Below, piece after piece: positions 9,224 through 17,458 of a DNA stretch of 64,000 nucleotides. The first letter of the stretch is position 1; every line of letters begins with the position of its first letter. This stretch comes from Ramlibacter sp. Leaf400 (lineage in GTDB: Bacteria; Pseudomonadota; Gammaproteobacteria; Burkholderiales; Burkholderiaceae_C), in the NCBI RefSeq assembly GCF_001424545.1, contig NZ_LMQL01000003.1:62001-126000 (forward strand). The letters run 5' to 3'. The position numbers were made by a program, and so were the translations under genes. Under the pieces are notes generated by a model, which was given only the letters and a program-made list of their open reading frames with translations, was not told where the DNA came from and made no database searches.

Positions 9224-11302
9224 TCAGCGGGCCAGGTCGGACGAGGGTCCGGCCGACGGTCCCGCCTTCGCGGCCGCCGTCTTCTCGACGGTGCGCCGCA
9301 GCGTCTCGGCCTCCACCGGCTTGGTCAGGTGCAGGTCGAAGCCGGCCCGGGCGGTGCGCTCGCGGTCGAGGTCCGTGCCCCAGCCGGTCAGCGCCACCAC
9401 GCGCACCTGGCGCAGCTGGGGATCGCCGCGGATGCGGCGGCAGGCCTCCAGCCCGTCCATCACGGGCAGGCCCAGGTCCAGCAGGACGAGGTCGGGCCGG
9501 AAGCTGCGCACCAGCTCCACGCCGGCCGCGCCGTCGGCGGCCGAGCGCACCTCGTGTCCCATCAGCCCGAGCAGTTCCACCAGGGAGGCGCGGCCATCGT
9601 CGTTGTCCTCGACCACGGCGATGCGCAGCCCGCGCTCACCGGCTTCGGCCGCCCCGGACACACCGCCCGGCGCCTGCGGCGCCAGCGCCGGCACGCCGCC
9701 CATGCGCGGCAGCCGCACCGTGAAGGTGGAGCCACGGCCCAGGCCCTCGCTGCGCAGGGACACGGTGCCGCCGTGCATCTGCACCAGCGTGCGCACCAGC
9801 GACAGCCCGATGCCCAGGCCGCCGCGCGAGCGCGAGGCCGTGTGTTCGAGCTGGGTGAACATCTGGAACAGCCGGCCCTGGTCGGCCGGCGGGATACCCA
9901 CGCCGTTGTCCGCCACTTCGATCAGCGCTTCGCCGCCTTCCGCCCGCGCGCTCACCACGATGCGCCCGCCGTCGGGCGTGTACTTGGCCGCGTTGCCCAG
10001 CAGGTTGCCCAGCACCTGCACCAGCCGGGTGGCATCGGCATGGACGAAGACCTGCTCGGGCGGCGGCAGCACCTGCAGCTCGTGCCGGCCCTCGTCCAGG
10101 GCCGGCCGGGCGACCTCCACCGCCTCGCGCACCAGGTCGGCCACGCGCAGCGGCTCCAGCTGCAGGCGGATCAGGCCGCGGTTGACGCGCGAGAGGTCCA
10201 GCAGGTCGTCGATCAGCCGCGCCATCTGCGACACCTGCCGGTCCACCACGTCGCGCGCGCGGGCCAGCTGGCCGGGATCGTCGGCCCGCCGCAGCAGGGC
10301 CATGGCGTACTTGATCGGGGCCAGCGGGTTGCGCAGCTCGTGCGCCAGCGTGGCCAGGAATTCGTCCTTGCGCCGGTCCTGCTCGCGCAGCATGGCGTTG
10401 TCGCGCACGCGCTCGATGTGGGCCCAGCAGCGCTCGACCACCTCGCCGACGAGCGCGATCTCCTGCTCGGTCCAGTCGCGCGGATCGGCCTGGTGCACCG
10501 CCATCATGGCCACCAGCCGGCCCTGCTTGACCAGGCCCGCGCAGATGATGGCCCGGATGCCGATGGCCTTGAACATGCGGCCGCCGCCCTCGTCGCCCAG
10601 CTCGCGGTCGACGTCGCGCACCACCAGGTGCTGGCCGCGCCGCAGGTTGGTGGTGGCCTGCGGCCCGAACAGCTCCAGCGAATACGCGCCCACGCTGCTG
10701 GGCACGCCGGGCACGCTCCAGTCGTTGCGGATGGTGAAGCGGTCGCCGTCGGGCTCCACGTCGGCATAGGCGCAGCGGGTGGCCCCGAGGTACTCGCCCA
10801 GCATGCGGGCGGTGACGCCCATCACCTCGCTGGCGTCGTCCACCTCGCGGGTGGCCTGGCCCAGGCGGTCGAGCAGGCGGTAGCGCAGCTCGCTCTCCTG
10901 CAGCGCCAGCTGGGCGCGGTGGCTGGCCGTCACGTCCACGCACACACCCACCCATTCGCGCAGCACCGTGCCGTCCATCACCGGCGTGCCCTGGGCCTGC
11001 ACGTGGCGGTATTCGCCGTCGCGCCGGCACAGGCGGTAGGCGTGGTCGAAGGCGGTCTTGGCCTGGGTGGCGGCGCGCCAGGCGTCTTCCAGGCCCATGC
11101 GGTCGTCGGGGTGCACGGCCTTCATCCAGCCCCAGCCGCGGTAGTCCTCCATGGCCTGCCCGGTGAAGGCGGACCAGGAAGGGTTCTGCTGGGTCACGGA
11201 GCCGTCCGGAGCGGTGAACCAGACGAGGGTGGAGGTGTTGGCGGCGAGTGCCTGCAGTCGGTGATGGCCCCGGTCCGGCTCATCGTTCTCGCGTTTCGAC
11301 AT
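9224..11302 (-). CDS. Soluble hybrid histidine kinase, PAS–GAF–HisKA–HATPase–receiver
   Basis: 692 residues from ATG 11302. A PAS domain (about 15–130, LVWFTAPDGSVTQQNPSWSAFTG) and a GAF domain (about 145–300) precede a HisKA helix with phospho-acceptor His321 in LATLAHELRNPL. ATP-binding boxes follow (NLLGNAAKY, ADNGVGI, GGLGIGL), then a C-terminal receiver with phospho-acceptor Asp609 (VLLDLGLP). No membrane helix is present, so it should sense a cytoplasmic cue. Hybrid kinases of this type need a downstream phosphotransfer protein or response regulator. None lies nearby, so it is an orphan in this window. Confidence 0.92.
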   Translation of the reverse strand: MSKRENDEPDRGHHRLQALAANTSTLVWFTAPDGSVTQQNPSWSAFTGQAMEDYRGWGWMKAVHPDDRMGLEDAWRAATQAKTAFDHAYRLCRRDGEYRHVQAQGTPVMDGTVLREWVGVCVDVTASHRAQLALQESELRYRLLDRLGQATREVDDASEVMGVTARMLGEYLGATRCAYADVEPDGDRFTIRNDWSVPGVPSSVGAYSLELFGPQATTNLRRGQHLVVRDVDRELGDEGGGRMFKAIGIRAIICAGLVKQGRLVAMMAVHQADPRDWTEQEIALVGEVVERCWAHIERVRDNAMLREQDRRKDEFLATLAHELRNPLAPIKYAMALLRRADDPGQLARARDVVDRQVSQMARLIDDLLDLSRVNRGLIRLQLEPLRVADLVREAVEVARPALDEGRHELQVLPPPEQVFVHADATRLVQVLGNLLGNAAKYTPDGGRIVVSARAEGGEALIEVADNGVGIPPADQGRLFQMFTQLEHTASRSRGGLGIGLSLVRTLVQMHGGTVSLRSEGLGRGSTFTVRLPRMGGVPALAPQAPGGVSGAAEAGERGLRIAVVEDNDDGRASLVELLGLMGHEVRSAADGAAGVELVRSFRPDLVLLDLGLPVMDGLEACRRIRGDPQLRQVRVVALTGWGTDLDRERTARAGFDLHLTKPVEAETLRRTVEKTAAAKAGPSAGPSSDLAR

Positions 11303-11371
11303 GCGCCGATCATGCCGGGCCCGCTCGACCGGTGCGGCAGGCAAAGGCCTGATGCACCCGTGGCCCGTGGC

Positions 11372-11866
11372 CTACTTGACGGGCACGGCTTCGGTCACGC
11401 GGTAGTAGAGCCCGTACGGGTCGTCGGCCAGCGTGGCGAAGCGGCCTTCGACCACCACCGGCTCCAGCGTGTAGCGCACCGGCGTCTTCGTCCTGACCTC
11501 GACCATGCTCTCCGGCCCGCCGGGCGTGCAGAAGCCGCAGGTCAGCGGCACCGAGGACAAGAGGAAGTGGCTCTGCTTCTCGCCCGGCTCCAGCGGCATC
11601 ATGAAGCCCTGGATGCGCTGCGGCTTCTGGTTGAGCGCCAGCTGCTCGGGCTGGAACTGCGGCAGCACCTTGTTCTTCTCGACCCGTGTCTTCACCGCCG
11701 TGAGCGTGGACCACGGCACCACGTCGCCGCGCTGGGGCAGCGGGGCGAACGGGCTGTCGGGGCTGTGCACGCCGGGGCCGCTGCCGGCAGGCACCGGCGG
11801 GGACAGCTGGGCCTGCGCGGCCGAGGCGGCGACAAGGAAGGCGATCAGCGTGGCGGCGACTTTCAT
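11372..11866 (-). CDS. Exported DUF3299 protein
   Basis: 164 residues with a signal peptide (MKVAATLIAFLVAASAAQA). The mature part has the DUF3299 features: a WSTL segment, RIQGFMMPLE and a two-cysteine CGFC motif. The family is periplasmic and of unknown activity. In Pseudomonas aeruginosa PA4066 of this family closes the zinc-starvation operon PA4063–PA4066, with an ABC ATPase and an FtsX-type permease, the same partners as here. It is the last gene of this run, 15 bp after a small Cys-rich protein. A role in zinc acquisition or metalloprotein maintenance is inferred from that analogy. Confidence 0.82.
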   Translation of the reverse strand: MKVAATLIAFLVAASAAQAQLSPPVPAGSGPGVHSPDSPFAPLPQRGDVVPWSTLTAVKTRVEKNKVLPQFQPEQLALNQKPQRIQGFMMPLEPGEKQSHFLLSSVPLTCGFCTPGGPESMVEVRTKTPVRYTLEPVVVEGRFATLADDPYGLYYRVTEAVPVK

Positions 11867-11881
11867 GCAGGGCTCCGGCTG

Positions 11882-12118
11882 TCAGTGCTCGTGCTTCATC
11901 CCGCAGTATCGCCCGATGGCCAGGCCCTTGCAGGACGCCTGCAGGTCCTTCATGCAGGCCTCGGATTTCTTGCCCGATTCCAGGCACTTGGCCGCGGCCT
12001 CGTGCGCGACGGCCATGGCGCGGTGGCGCTGGACGTCCTTCTTCACATCGTCGGCCGAATGGGCCTGGGCCCAGGCCATGCACGGCGCGGCCAGCAGGAT
12101 CAGCAGCAGGGTTTTCAT
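11882..12118 (-). CDS. Small exported Cys/His-containing protein in the ABC operon
   Basis: 78 residues from ATG 12118, just past the end of the permease gene (stop 12120–12122). Residues 1–18 are a signal peptide (MKTLLLILLAAPCMAWA). The mature 60 residues are helical and charged, with Cys in AAKCLES, EACMKD, QASCKG and GRYCGMKHEH, and a His-rich end. Four Cys could form two disulfides or bind metal. I do not recognise a family. In the related PA4063–PA4066 locus the exported zinc-binding protein is of the DUF2796 type; this small protein may take its place, but that is a guess from position. Confidence 0.7.
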   Translation of the reverse strand: MKTLLLILLAAPCMAWAQAHSADDVKKDVQRHRAMAVAHEAAAKCLESGKKSEACMKDLQASCKGLAIGRYCGMKHEH

Positions 12119-12119
12119 G

Positions 12120-13319
12120 TCACCTCGTGTTGAGCAGTTCGCCCGCGTCGGCGCGGTAGGCACCGAAGGCCGGCACCAGCGCGGAAACCACGGCGACCCC
12201 GGCGGCCAGCACCGGGATCCAGGCCTCCTGCGGCAGCAGGACCGCGGCGGACAGGGGCAGGGATTGTCGCTCGGACAGCAGCCCGCCCGCGAGCGCCATC
12301 AGCGCGTGCCCGCCCACCAGCCCCAGCACCGACGCGGCCCCGGCCAGCCACAGCGCCTCGCACAGCAGCAGCGCGGCCAGCCGGCGCGGCGGCGCGCCCA
12401 GCATGCGCAGCATGGCCAGGTCGGCGCGACGCTCGCGCACCGCATTCCACAGCGCGATGAAGACCGACAGGCCCGCGGTGAGCAACAGCACGGCACCCAC
12501 GGCCCGCAGCACGTCGCCGCCGATGCCCAGCATGCGCAGCAGGCGCGACACCTCGATCGCGGGCGCCGCGGCCTGCATCTCCGTCGTGGTGTTGATGAAG
12601 CGCGGGAAGGTCACCGCGGCCAGCGGCGTGCGGTAGCGCACCAGCGCGACCGTGACCTCGCGCTCGGCCTCCATCGCCTTGCGGTCCTCCTCGTCCGCGC
12701 CGTGCTGCTCGTGCACCTGCCAGACCGACTCGAGCGAGGTGAGCACCAGCCGGTCGGCCACGCAGCCGCAGGGCGCGAGCACGCCGCTCACCTGGTACGG
12801 GGTGTTGCCGTGCCCTTCGCCGCTGCCGGCCAGGCCGTGGTTGCCCACGAAGCGCCCGCCGGGCGCCAGGCCCGTGGCCCGCGCCGCCTGCGCCCCGAGC
12901 ACGGCTTCCATCGGCCGCTGCCACAGGCGCCCCTGCGCCGCCTGGAGCCGGTAGTGCGCGATGTAGTCGGCCGTGGTGCCCGCGATGCGCAAGCCCTCGA
13001 AGCTGTCGCCCAGGCTCAGGGGGATCACCTGCGCGACCTGCGGATGCCTGGCCAGCTCCTGCACCTGCGCGAGCGGCACGTTGCCGGTGGGCGCGTCGAT
13101 GTGGAACACGCCCGAGAGGATCAGCTGCATCGGGCTGCCCTTGGCGCCGACCACCGCGTCGATGCCGGCCAGGTCGCGTTCGAAGGCACGCTGCACCTGG
13201 GTGCCGGCCAGCAGCACGAAGGTGATGGAGGCCAGGCCCAGCGTCAGCAGCAGCAGGTTGAGGCCCGCCTGCAGGGGGCGCGAGAGCAGGTAGCGCAGCG
13301 AGAGCCCGGCCAGCTTCAT
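12120..13319 (-). CDS. FtsX/MacB-type ABC transporter permease
   Basis: 399 residues with one N-terminal helix (LNLLLLTLGLASITFVLLAG), a large periplasmic domain (about 45–260), and three C-terminal helices with the FtsX-domain motif AVRERRADLAMLRMLGA. This is the mechanotransmission class of ABC proteins, which act on periplasmic or lipoprotein partners rather than moving solutes through the membrane. The start overlaps the ATPase stop by 4 bp (ATGA at 13316–13319), indicating coupled translation. The protein corresponds by type to PA4065 of the Zur-regulated P. aeruginosa locus. Confidence 0.9.
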   Translation of the reverse strand: MKLAGLSLRYLLSRPLQAGLNLLLLTLGLASITFVLLAGTQVQRAFERDLAGIDAVVGAKGSPMQLILSGVFHIDAPTGNVPLAQVQELARHPQVAQVIPLSLGDSFEGLRIAGTTADYIAHYRLQAAQGRLWQRPMEAVLGAQAARATGLAPGGRFVGNHGLAGSGEGHGNTPYQVSGVLAPCGCVADRLVLTSLESVWQVHEQHGADEEDRKAMEAEREVTVALVRYRTPLAAVTFPRFINTTTEMQAAAPAIEVSRLLRMLGIGGDVLRAVGAVLLLTAGLSVFIALWNAVRERRADLAMLRMLGAPPRRLAALLLCEALWLAGAASVLGLVGGHALMALAGGLLSERQSLPLSAAVLLPQEAWIPVLAAGVAVVSALVPAFGAYRADAGELLNTR

Positions 13320-13969
13320 GCGACGGCCTGTTCCTCATCCAGGCGCAGTTGCTGCGCGTCGGCCAGGTCCTCGCGCACGCGCCGGTCGTGGGTGGCGATG
13401 ACGAGCGTGGCGCCGCAGCGCTGCGCGGCGTCGCGCAGCAGGGACAGAGCGGAGGCCGCGGCCTCGTCGTCCAGGCTGGCCGTGGGTTCGTCGGCCAGGA
13501 TCAGCTGCGGCGACAGCAGCACCGCGCGCGCCAGCGCGGCCCGCTGGGCCTGCCCGCCCGAAAGCTGCGAGGGGCGCCGGTGGGCGAGCGCCGCGATGCC
13601 CAGCGCCTGGAGCGCCTGCGCGATGCGCTTGCGGTCGTGCGGCAGGCCCGCCGCGAAGAAGGCCAGGTCCAGGTTGCCCTCGACCGTGAGCGCCTCGCTC
13701 AGGTGCAGCTTCTGCGGCAGGAAGCCGACATGGCGGCCGCGCCAGCGGTCGCGCTGCAGGCCGGGCAGCGCCCGCACGTCCTGGCCGGCGACCACCAGCT
13801 CGCCGTCGGCGGCCTCGCGCAGCGCCGCCACCAGCGACAGCCAGGTCGACTTGCCCGTGCCCGATCGGCCCTGCAGCAGCAGCGTGCCGCCCTGCGGCAC
13901 GTCGGCATCGGGAAAGCGCAGCGGCGCGGCGCCGGGGTAGGCGAAGGCGAGCAAACGGGTGCGGATCAC
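13316..13969 (-). CDS. ABC transporter ATP-binding protein (LolD/MacB class)
   Basis: 217 residues starting at GTG 13969. Walker A is GRSGTGKST, the signature motif is LSGGQAQRAALARA, and Walker B with the catalytic glutamate is LILADEPTASLD. Size and sequence fit the LolD/FtsE/MacB class that works with FtsX-type permeases. It starts 13 bp after the msrA stop and overlaps the permease by 4 bp, so msrA, this gene, the permease, the small Cys-rich protein and the DUF3299 protein may form one transcript. No Zur box could be identified upstream by eye. Confidence 0.92.
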   Translation of the reverse strand: MIRTRLLAFAYPGAAPLRFPDADVPQGGTLLLQGRSGTGKSTWLSLVAALREAADGELVVAGQDVRALPGLQRDRWRGRHVGFLPQKLHLSEALTVEGNLDLAFFAAGLPHDRKRIAQALQALGIAALAHRRPSQLSGGQAQRAALARAVLLSPQLILADEPTASLDDEAAASALSLLRDAAQRCGATLVIATHDRRVREDLADAQQLRLDEEQAVA

Positions 13970-13982
13970 GCGGGCGGCGTCT

Positions 13983-14519
13983 TCAGTCCCGCACCAGTTC
14001 GGCGAAGGTCTTGCGGAACTTGGCGACCTTGGGGCCGGCGACCGCGACGCAGTAGCCCTGGTAGGGGTTCTTCTCGAAGAAGTCCTGGTGGTACTCCTCG
14101 GCCGGCCAGTAGTTGGACAGCGCCTTCACCTCGGTCACGACGGGCTTGCCGAAAAGCTTGTCCTGGCTCATCTGCCGGATCATGTCGTCGGCGACCTGCT
14201 TCTGGTCGTCGCTCGTGTAGTAGATGCCGCTGCGGTACTGGTCGCCCACGTCGTTGCCCTGGCGGTTGAGCTGGGTGGGGTCGTGCACGACGAAGAAGAT
14301 TTCCAGGATCTGGCGCGTGCTGATCTGCTGCGGGTCGTAGGTGAGCTTGACCACCTCGTTGTGGCCGGTGGTGCCGGTGCACACCTGGTCGTAGCTCGGT
14401 CGCTGCGCCTGGCCGTTGCTGTAGCCGGACTCCACGTCCACCACGCCCTTGACCTTGACGTAGACGGCCTCGGTACACCAGAAGCAGCCGCCGCCCAAAA
14501 CAATGGACTCAAGCATCAT
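13983..14519 (-). CDS. msrA: Peptide-methionine (S)-S-oxide reductase MsrA
   Basis: 178 residues with the catalytic motif GGGCFWCTE (Cys12) and the GHNEVVKLTYDP and GDQYRSGIYY segments of MsrA. It repairs methionine-S-sulfoxide in the cytoplasm with thioredoxin as reductant. Two adjacent ATG codons (14519, 14516) are possible starts. The first overlaps the end of the upstream AT-rich ATPase gene by 11 bp. The native promoter of msrA has apparently been displaced or absorbed by that gene. Confidence 0.95.
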   Translation of the reverse strand: MMLESIVLGGGCFWCTEAVYVKVKGVVDVESGYSNGQAQRPSYDQVCTGTTGHNEVVKLTYDPQQISTRQILEIFFVVHDPTQLNRQGNDVGDQYRSGIYYTSDDQKQVADDMIRQMSQDKLFGKPVVTEVKALSNYWPAEEYHQDFFEKNPYQGYCVAVAGPKVAKFRKTFAELVRD

Positions 14520-15714
14520 TTTTTACCTCATTAGGTTTTCGCCAAGCTGACGCCGTGCTCTGCTTGCCGGGCACCCGCTCAAGTTGCCCCGCATCTTTCA
14601 GCCGATAGAAAACATCTTTCATTTGATTTCGATCACCGATGCCAGTAATGTCGCGGCCAATCTTGTTAGTGATCTCGTCGTTATCATTCAAATAGTTCAT
14701 CACCAACTCTTCAGCCGAAGCCAAAGACTCATGCCTAATGCTAACGATTACCGAGTTTTCGGTTTCGCGAATCGTAGGCACCTTTAGGCGTAGAGCCTTC
14801 ATGGCTTCGAATGCCGTGTTCAGCCCTTCACCCACATCTTTATTAGGAGGGTTTGGGAATTTGTTGACCAATCGAACCACAGAAGGATTTCGCGCACTTT
14901 GCGTATCGAGAATGTTGTCCAACGTAACGTGCCCCGGCAGCTTTCCAGGACTCTCAATTTCGACGCGATTATCGAAAATCCGAATCTGGATGTCCGTCGT
15001 AATGCTGTAATCGCGATGGAGAACCGCGTTGGCAATCACTTCGTGCAACGTCTCATGCGGGTACTCAATGGCTTCCAGCCCCTCGCCACCCAGCTTCTTG
15101 GCCTCCTCGATTAGGGACTTGGTCTTATCGACGGCCGCATAGATTTGATTGTAGATGTCTCCCTCGATCGTCAACGGGTCACCCGCTAGAAACTCTCGCT
15201 TGATTTCTTCCGCCTTCGTTTTATAGCGCATAATTTTAATGCTCGAGCGCTTGGGAAGAAATATGGGGGGCTCATCACAAAACAGCAGGACGCCCGACAC
15301 TTTCGCCATCGTCCCCGCGTCATTGATCAACTCTTGATTGCGTAAATACGTTTCCGGCTCAGCATTGGGAATGACGTTCAGAACAAATCTAATAATGCTG
15401 TGACTGTTCTCCACTTTCTTGAGCGGGCAATCGACGAATTCATTCTCAAATGTCGTAATCCCCTTGTCCAGCTTCAGCCTCTCGAGCTTTTCAGGCGTGT
15501 CTACTTTGACCTTTCCTGCATTTACGCGAATGAACACCTCTCCCGAAGAAGACTTAACAATGTCTTTAATCTTTTTCGCAGTAATATGAAGAACCAATCC
15601 CGGGTAATCTTTGCATCTCAGGTATGCTTTTACATCATTGAGGTAGTTCTCCTCAGTATTGATGATCTTGTCGGCTTGCTCTTTCGAGATTTCGTAGGTC
15701 GGGTAAGCCATCAC
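14509..15714 (-). CDS. GHKL-type ATP-binding protein with partial AlbA_2-like N-terminus, acquired
   Basis: 401 residues. The central part has a GHKL ATPase pattern typical of AlbA_2/Schlafen-like bacterial proteins: the N-box HETLHEVIANAVLHRDYS (220–237), then PGKLPG (256–261) and GEGLNT (295–300). The C-terminal ~70 residues look like a winged helix. The N-terminus starts like the family (ENYLNDVKA) but passes at once to YPGLVLHIT, so much of the AlbA core normally in between seems missing. Base composition and codon use are visibly AT-richer than every neighbour. It ends inside msrA. Functions of this family are poorly defined (regulation, possibly defence); none is assigned. Confidence 0.78.
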   Translation of the reverse strand: MMAYPTYEISKEQADKIINTEENYLNDVKAYLRCKDYPGLVLHITAKKIKDIVKSSSGEVFIRVNAGKVKVDTPEKLERLKLDKGITTFENEFVDCPLKKVENSHSIIRFVLNVIPNAEPETYLRNQELINDAGTMAKVSGVLLFCDEPPIFLPKRSSIKIMRYKTKAEEIKREFLAGDPLTIEGDIYNQIYAAVDKTKSLIEEAKKLGGEGLEAIEYPHETLHEVIANAVLHRDYSITTDIQIRIFDNRVEIESPGKLPGHVTLDNILDTQSARNPSVVRLVNKFPNPPNKDVGEGLNTAFEAMKALRLKVPTIRETENSVIVSIRHESLASAEELVMNYLNDNDEITNKIGRDITGIGDRNQMKDVFYRLKDAGQLERVPGKQSTASAWRKPNEVKNDA

Positions 15715-15852
15715 TCCTCCGCGTTTGTGTTGGGTTGTTCTTGAGCCGGCGGGTTCTTGGGCCGGCGGTGTTGCACCACGGCTTGCGAGAGCAGCACTTT
15801 ATAGCCCCACGTAGCCGTGTTCCTGCGGCCATGGGCTTTAGCATCGCGGCCC

Positions 15853-16614
15853 ATGCTGATCGGTGAACTCAAGCCCATCCTGACCGCGCTGGTGCTGCCG
15901 CCGGCCGTCCCCCTGCTGCTCGCACTGCTGGGGCTGCTGCTGGCCGCACGGCGCCGGGTCCGCGCAGGCCTCACGCTCGCGACCGCATCCGTATCGGGGC
16001 TCTGGTTCCTCAGCTGCAACGCGGTGGGCGTGCTGCTGGCCACCTCGCTCCTGCCGCAGTTCGAGCCGATCCGGCCCACCGAACTCGAACGCGTGCAGGC
16101 CATCGTGGTCCTGGGCGGCGGCGTGCTGCCGCAGGCGCCGGAGTACGGCATCGCCCAGCCGTCGCCCTTCACCCTGGCGCGTCTGCGCTACGGCGCCGTG
16201 CTGGCGCGGCGCACCGGCAAGCCGATCGCCTTTGCGGGCGGTGTGGGCTGGTCGTCCGCCGGAACCGAGGCGCCGCCCGAATCGGAGACGGCCCTGCGCA
16301 CGCTGCAGGAACTGGGCGTCCCCCTGCGCTGGAACGGCGCGCGGTCGCGCGACACGGCCGAGAACGCCAGCGAGCTGGCGACGCTGCTGGTCAACCAGGG
16401 CGTGCGCCGCATCGCGCTGGTGACCGACACCTCGCACATGCCGCGCGCGGCGCTGGAGTTCCGCCGCGCGGGCTTCGACGTGGTGCCGGCGCCGATGGGC
16501 TTCCCGGTGGCGCAGGCGCGGCCGCTGATCGAATGGCTGCCTTCGGCCGAAGGCCTGAGCCTGTCGCGCCGGGTGTTGCGGGAAGCCATCGCCCTTCGCC
16601 TCGCCGGCGGCTGA
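15853..16614 (+). CDS. YdcF/ElyC-family (DUF218) membrane protein
   Basis: 253 residues starting at ATG 15853. Two N-terminal transmembrane helices (about 7–29 and 37–60) are followed by the DUF218 Rossmann-like domain: AIVVLGGGV, the GVGW segment, ESETALRT, SRDTAENA and VTDTSHMPRA. ElyC in E. coli, of the same family, acts in envelope biogenesis through undecaprenyl-lipid metabolism; SanA and YdcF are other relatives. The gene is divergent from the AT-rich ATPase gene. An inner-membrane role in cell-envelope lipid-carrier metabolism is possible but not shown by the sequence. Confidence 0.87.
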   Translation: MLIGELKPILTALVLPPAVPLLLALLGLLLAARRRVRAGLTLATASVSGLWFLSCNAVGVLLATSLLPQFEPIRPTELERVQAIVVLGGGVLPQAPEYGIAQPSPFTLARLRYGAVLARRTGKPIAFAGGVGWSSAGTEAPPESETALRTLQELGVPLRWNGARSRDTAENASELATLLVNQGVRRIALVTDTSHMPRAALEFRRAGFDVVPAPMGFPVAQARPLIEWLPSAEGLSLSRRVLREAIALRLAGG

Positions 16615-16694
16615 CTGTCGCAGAATGTATCCAGGTGCACGGCCCGGTCGTGCACCGCCGGTTGCCTTGACGCTGCGGGCAGGCTCCGGCTACA

Positions 16695-16716
16695 TTACTA
16701 ACCAGTCAGTCAGTAA
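16695..16716. promoter_or_regulatory. Imperfect inverted repeat, probable TetR operator
   Basis: A 22-bp element begins TTACTAACCAG and ends CAGTCAGTAA, just 3 bp before the TetR-family ATG. Its outer arms (TTACT…AGTAA) are perfectly symmetric. Elements of this kind overlap the core promoters of self-repressing TetR regulators, so it is a likely autoregulatory operator. Confidence 0.65.
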
Positions 16717-16719
16717 CCC

Positions 16720-17412
16720 ATGGCCCTCAGCAAACCCATTTCCGGACGTCAGGCCGCCGGCGCGGACGACGCGCCCGCCGCCAAGCGCGAGCGGCGCAAG
16801 GAAGCGCGCCCCGGCGAACTGCTGGACGCCGCGCTCGACCTGTTCGTCGAGAAGGGTTTCGCCGCCACCCGATCGGAAGAGGTCGCGGCCCGGGCCGGCG
16901 TGTCCAAGGGCACGCTGTTCCTCTATTTCCCCAGCAAGGAAGAACTGTTCAAGGCCGTGGTGCGGGAGAACCTCTCGGGCCGCTTTGCCGAATGGAACGA
17001 GGAGTTCGAGACTTTCGAGGGCTCGGCCGCCGACATGGTGAGCTACTGCATGAAGGTCTGGTGGGAGCGCATCGGCGCCACCCGCGCGTCGGGCATCACC
17101 AAGCTGATGATCAGCGAGGCGCGCAACTTTCCCGAGCTGGCGGCCTTCTACCAGCAGGAGGTGATCCGGCCGGGCACCCTGCTGATCCGGCGCATCCTGC
17201 AGCGCGGCATGGACAGCGGCGAGTTCCGCCGGGTCGACCTGGACTACGCCGTGTTCTCCATCGTCGCGCCCATGATCTTCCTGATCATGATGAAGCACTC
17301 CCTGGGCGCCTGCGCGCCGCAGGACTACCCGCTGGACCCCGAGCGTTACGTGCAGTCCCAGTGCGAGATCCTGCTCATGGGCCTGTGCGTGCGGCCTGAT
17401 GTCGGCTCCTAG
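16720..17412 (+). CDS. TetR-family transcriptional regulator
   Basis: 230 residues. A basic N-terminal arm precedes the TetR helix-turn-helix ([37 protein letters not shown]), followed by an α-helical ligand domain of the AcrR/TetR C-terminal type. The ATG at 16720 lies immediately after a 22-bp inverted repeat. Directly downstream on the same strand are an isoaspartyl methyltransferase-like gene, a rhodanese and a TolC-type outer-membrane factor, so it may control envelope efflux. The effector is unknown. Confidence 0.92.
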   Translation: MALSKPISGRQAAGADDAPAAKRERRKEARPGELLDAALDLFVEKGFAATRSEEVAARAGVSKGTLFLYFPSKEELFKAVVRENLSGRFAEWNEEFETFEGSAADMVSYCMKVWWERIGATRASGITKLMISEARNFPELAAFYQQEVIRPGTLLIRRILQRGMDSGEFRRVDLDYAVFSIVAPMIFLIMMKHSLGACAPQDYPLDPERYVQSQCEILLMGLCVRPDVGS

Positions 17413-17458
17413 AATCGACGGTTTGTCCCGACCCCGACAGCCGCACGAAACGACCACC

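Noticed and set aside
9152-12133. Very long plus-strand frame (993 codons) across the histidine kinase and ABC region
   Set aside because: It crosses several clearly coding minus-strand genes with complete domains and has low-complexity Ala/His/Arg composition.
14584-15744. Several short plus-strand frames opposite the AT-rich ATPase gene
   Set aside because: None has a ribosome-binding site or domain, and all lie antisense to a continuous frame with GHKL motifs.
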